A stretch of 64,000 nt of DNA from Isochrysis galbana. Lineage: Eukaryota; Haptophyta; Isochrysidales; Isochrysidaceae. The notes beneath the pieces were generated by a model. That model was given only the letters and a program-made list of their open reading frames with translations. It was not told the DNA's origin and searched no databases. Positions 63,964-64,000 of the stretch are shown piece by piece (within the stretch, counting starts at the first letter, position 1; each line of letters starts with the position of its first letter). The position numbers were made by a program, and so were the translations under genes. Location: NCBI GenBank assembly GCA_018136815.1, contig CM030939.1:4457419-4521418 (forward strand), in the 5' to 3' direction.

Positions 63964-64000
63964 TCGTGAGAACGGCGAAGAGCACGCCGAGACACCACAT

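Larger units (their letters stand above)
60089..64000 (+). mobile_element. LINE-derived element lacking a reverse transcriptase domain
   Basis: The element begins with a perfect 8-bp stem (CTATCGTT 60091-60098, AACGATAG 60102-60109), then GGTC and ATGGAGCGCGCC. It carries ORF1 and a shortened ORF2 (separate entries) and continues past the window edge. The endonuclease start and the LINE C-terminal region are joined without the reverse transcriptase in between, although the frame stays open. It is either an internal-deletion derivative or an element that relies on another LINE. Long open frames argue for a young age. Confidence 0.78.

Overview
The window looks like a nuclear segment of a unicellular eukaryote. 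Its genes are GC-rich and split by short introns (most GT-AG, two apparently GC-AG). They encode a nuclear splicing factor (AAR2), a cytosolic-type aspartyl-tRNA synthetase, an NCoR-like corepressor and a CCDC180-like ciliary protein. A GNAT acetyltransferase has a hydrophobic presequence that could suit a secondary plastid. Together these suggest a flagellated, GC-rich microalga, with a haptophyte as a reasonable guess. No rRNA or marker gene is present to settle the lineage.

Host genes, left to right: a coiled-coil protein (2807-3658, +); a spermidine-synthase-fold methyltransferase (5666-6970, +, 2 exons); AAR2 (7821-9778, -, 3 exons); a family-4 glycosyltransferase (12829-14539, -, 4 exons); an SLC38/AAAP-type amino acid transporter (17715-20253, +, 4 exons); an EF-hand protein (23741-24769, -) divergent from a coiled-coil/IQ protein (25209-26591, +); GNAT (28701-29483, -); a conserved protein with an LPGGYG motif (33117-33785, -, 2 exons); the NCoR-like SANT corepressor (37171-42586, +, 5 exons); CCDC180-like (44639-49398, +, 3 exons); a CoA-binding protein (53455-53868, -); and AspRS (56346-59088, -, 5 exons). 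They are housekeeping, signalling and cytoskeletal genes with no sign of an operon or shared pathway. The EF-hand/IQ pair is the one arrangement that hints at a functional link, through calcium.

The DNA between genes is mostly mobile elements, often nested. A LINE-derived element starts at about 60089 and runs off the right edge. It keeps an ORF1 with CCCH fingers and an AP-endonuclease start joined to a LINE C-terminal region, but has no reverse transcriptase domain. Orphan 5' heads of related LINEs lie at 1305, 14793 and 51990(-), and orphan 3' tails at 6990, 33960, 49975 and 54345 (all -). Two families of short retroposons (600-800 bp), here called A and B, carry a 5' stem-loop much like that of the LINEs, close upstream of an ATG, plus internal hairpins. 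Copies of B are flanked by about 15-bp target duplications.

DNA transposons are also present. One has 8-bp target duplications and sits inside a B copy (31422-32535). One has TCTA duplications and perfect 25-bp inverted ends (50325-51431). A TTAA-flanked, piggyBac-like MITE lies 30 bp upstream of the GNAT start codon (29517-30000). A fourth inverted-end element spans 1659-2572. A hAT-like remnant around 10100-12200 was hit twice by family B in opposite orientations, which leaves a long inverted repeat. A few fragments may be old virus-like or LTR-element remains and are noted only as fossils.
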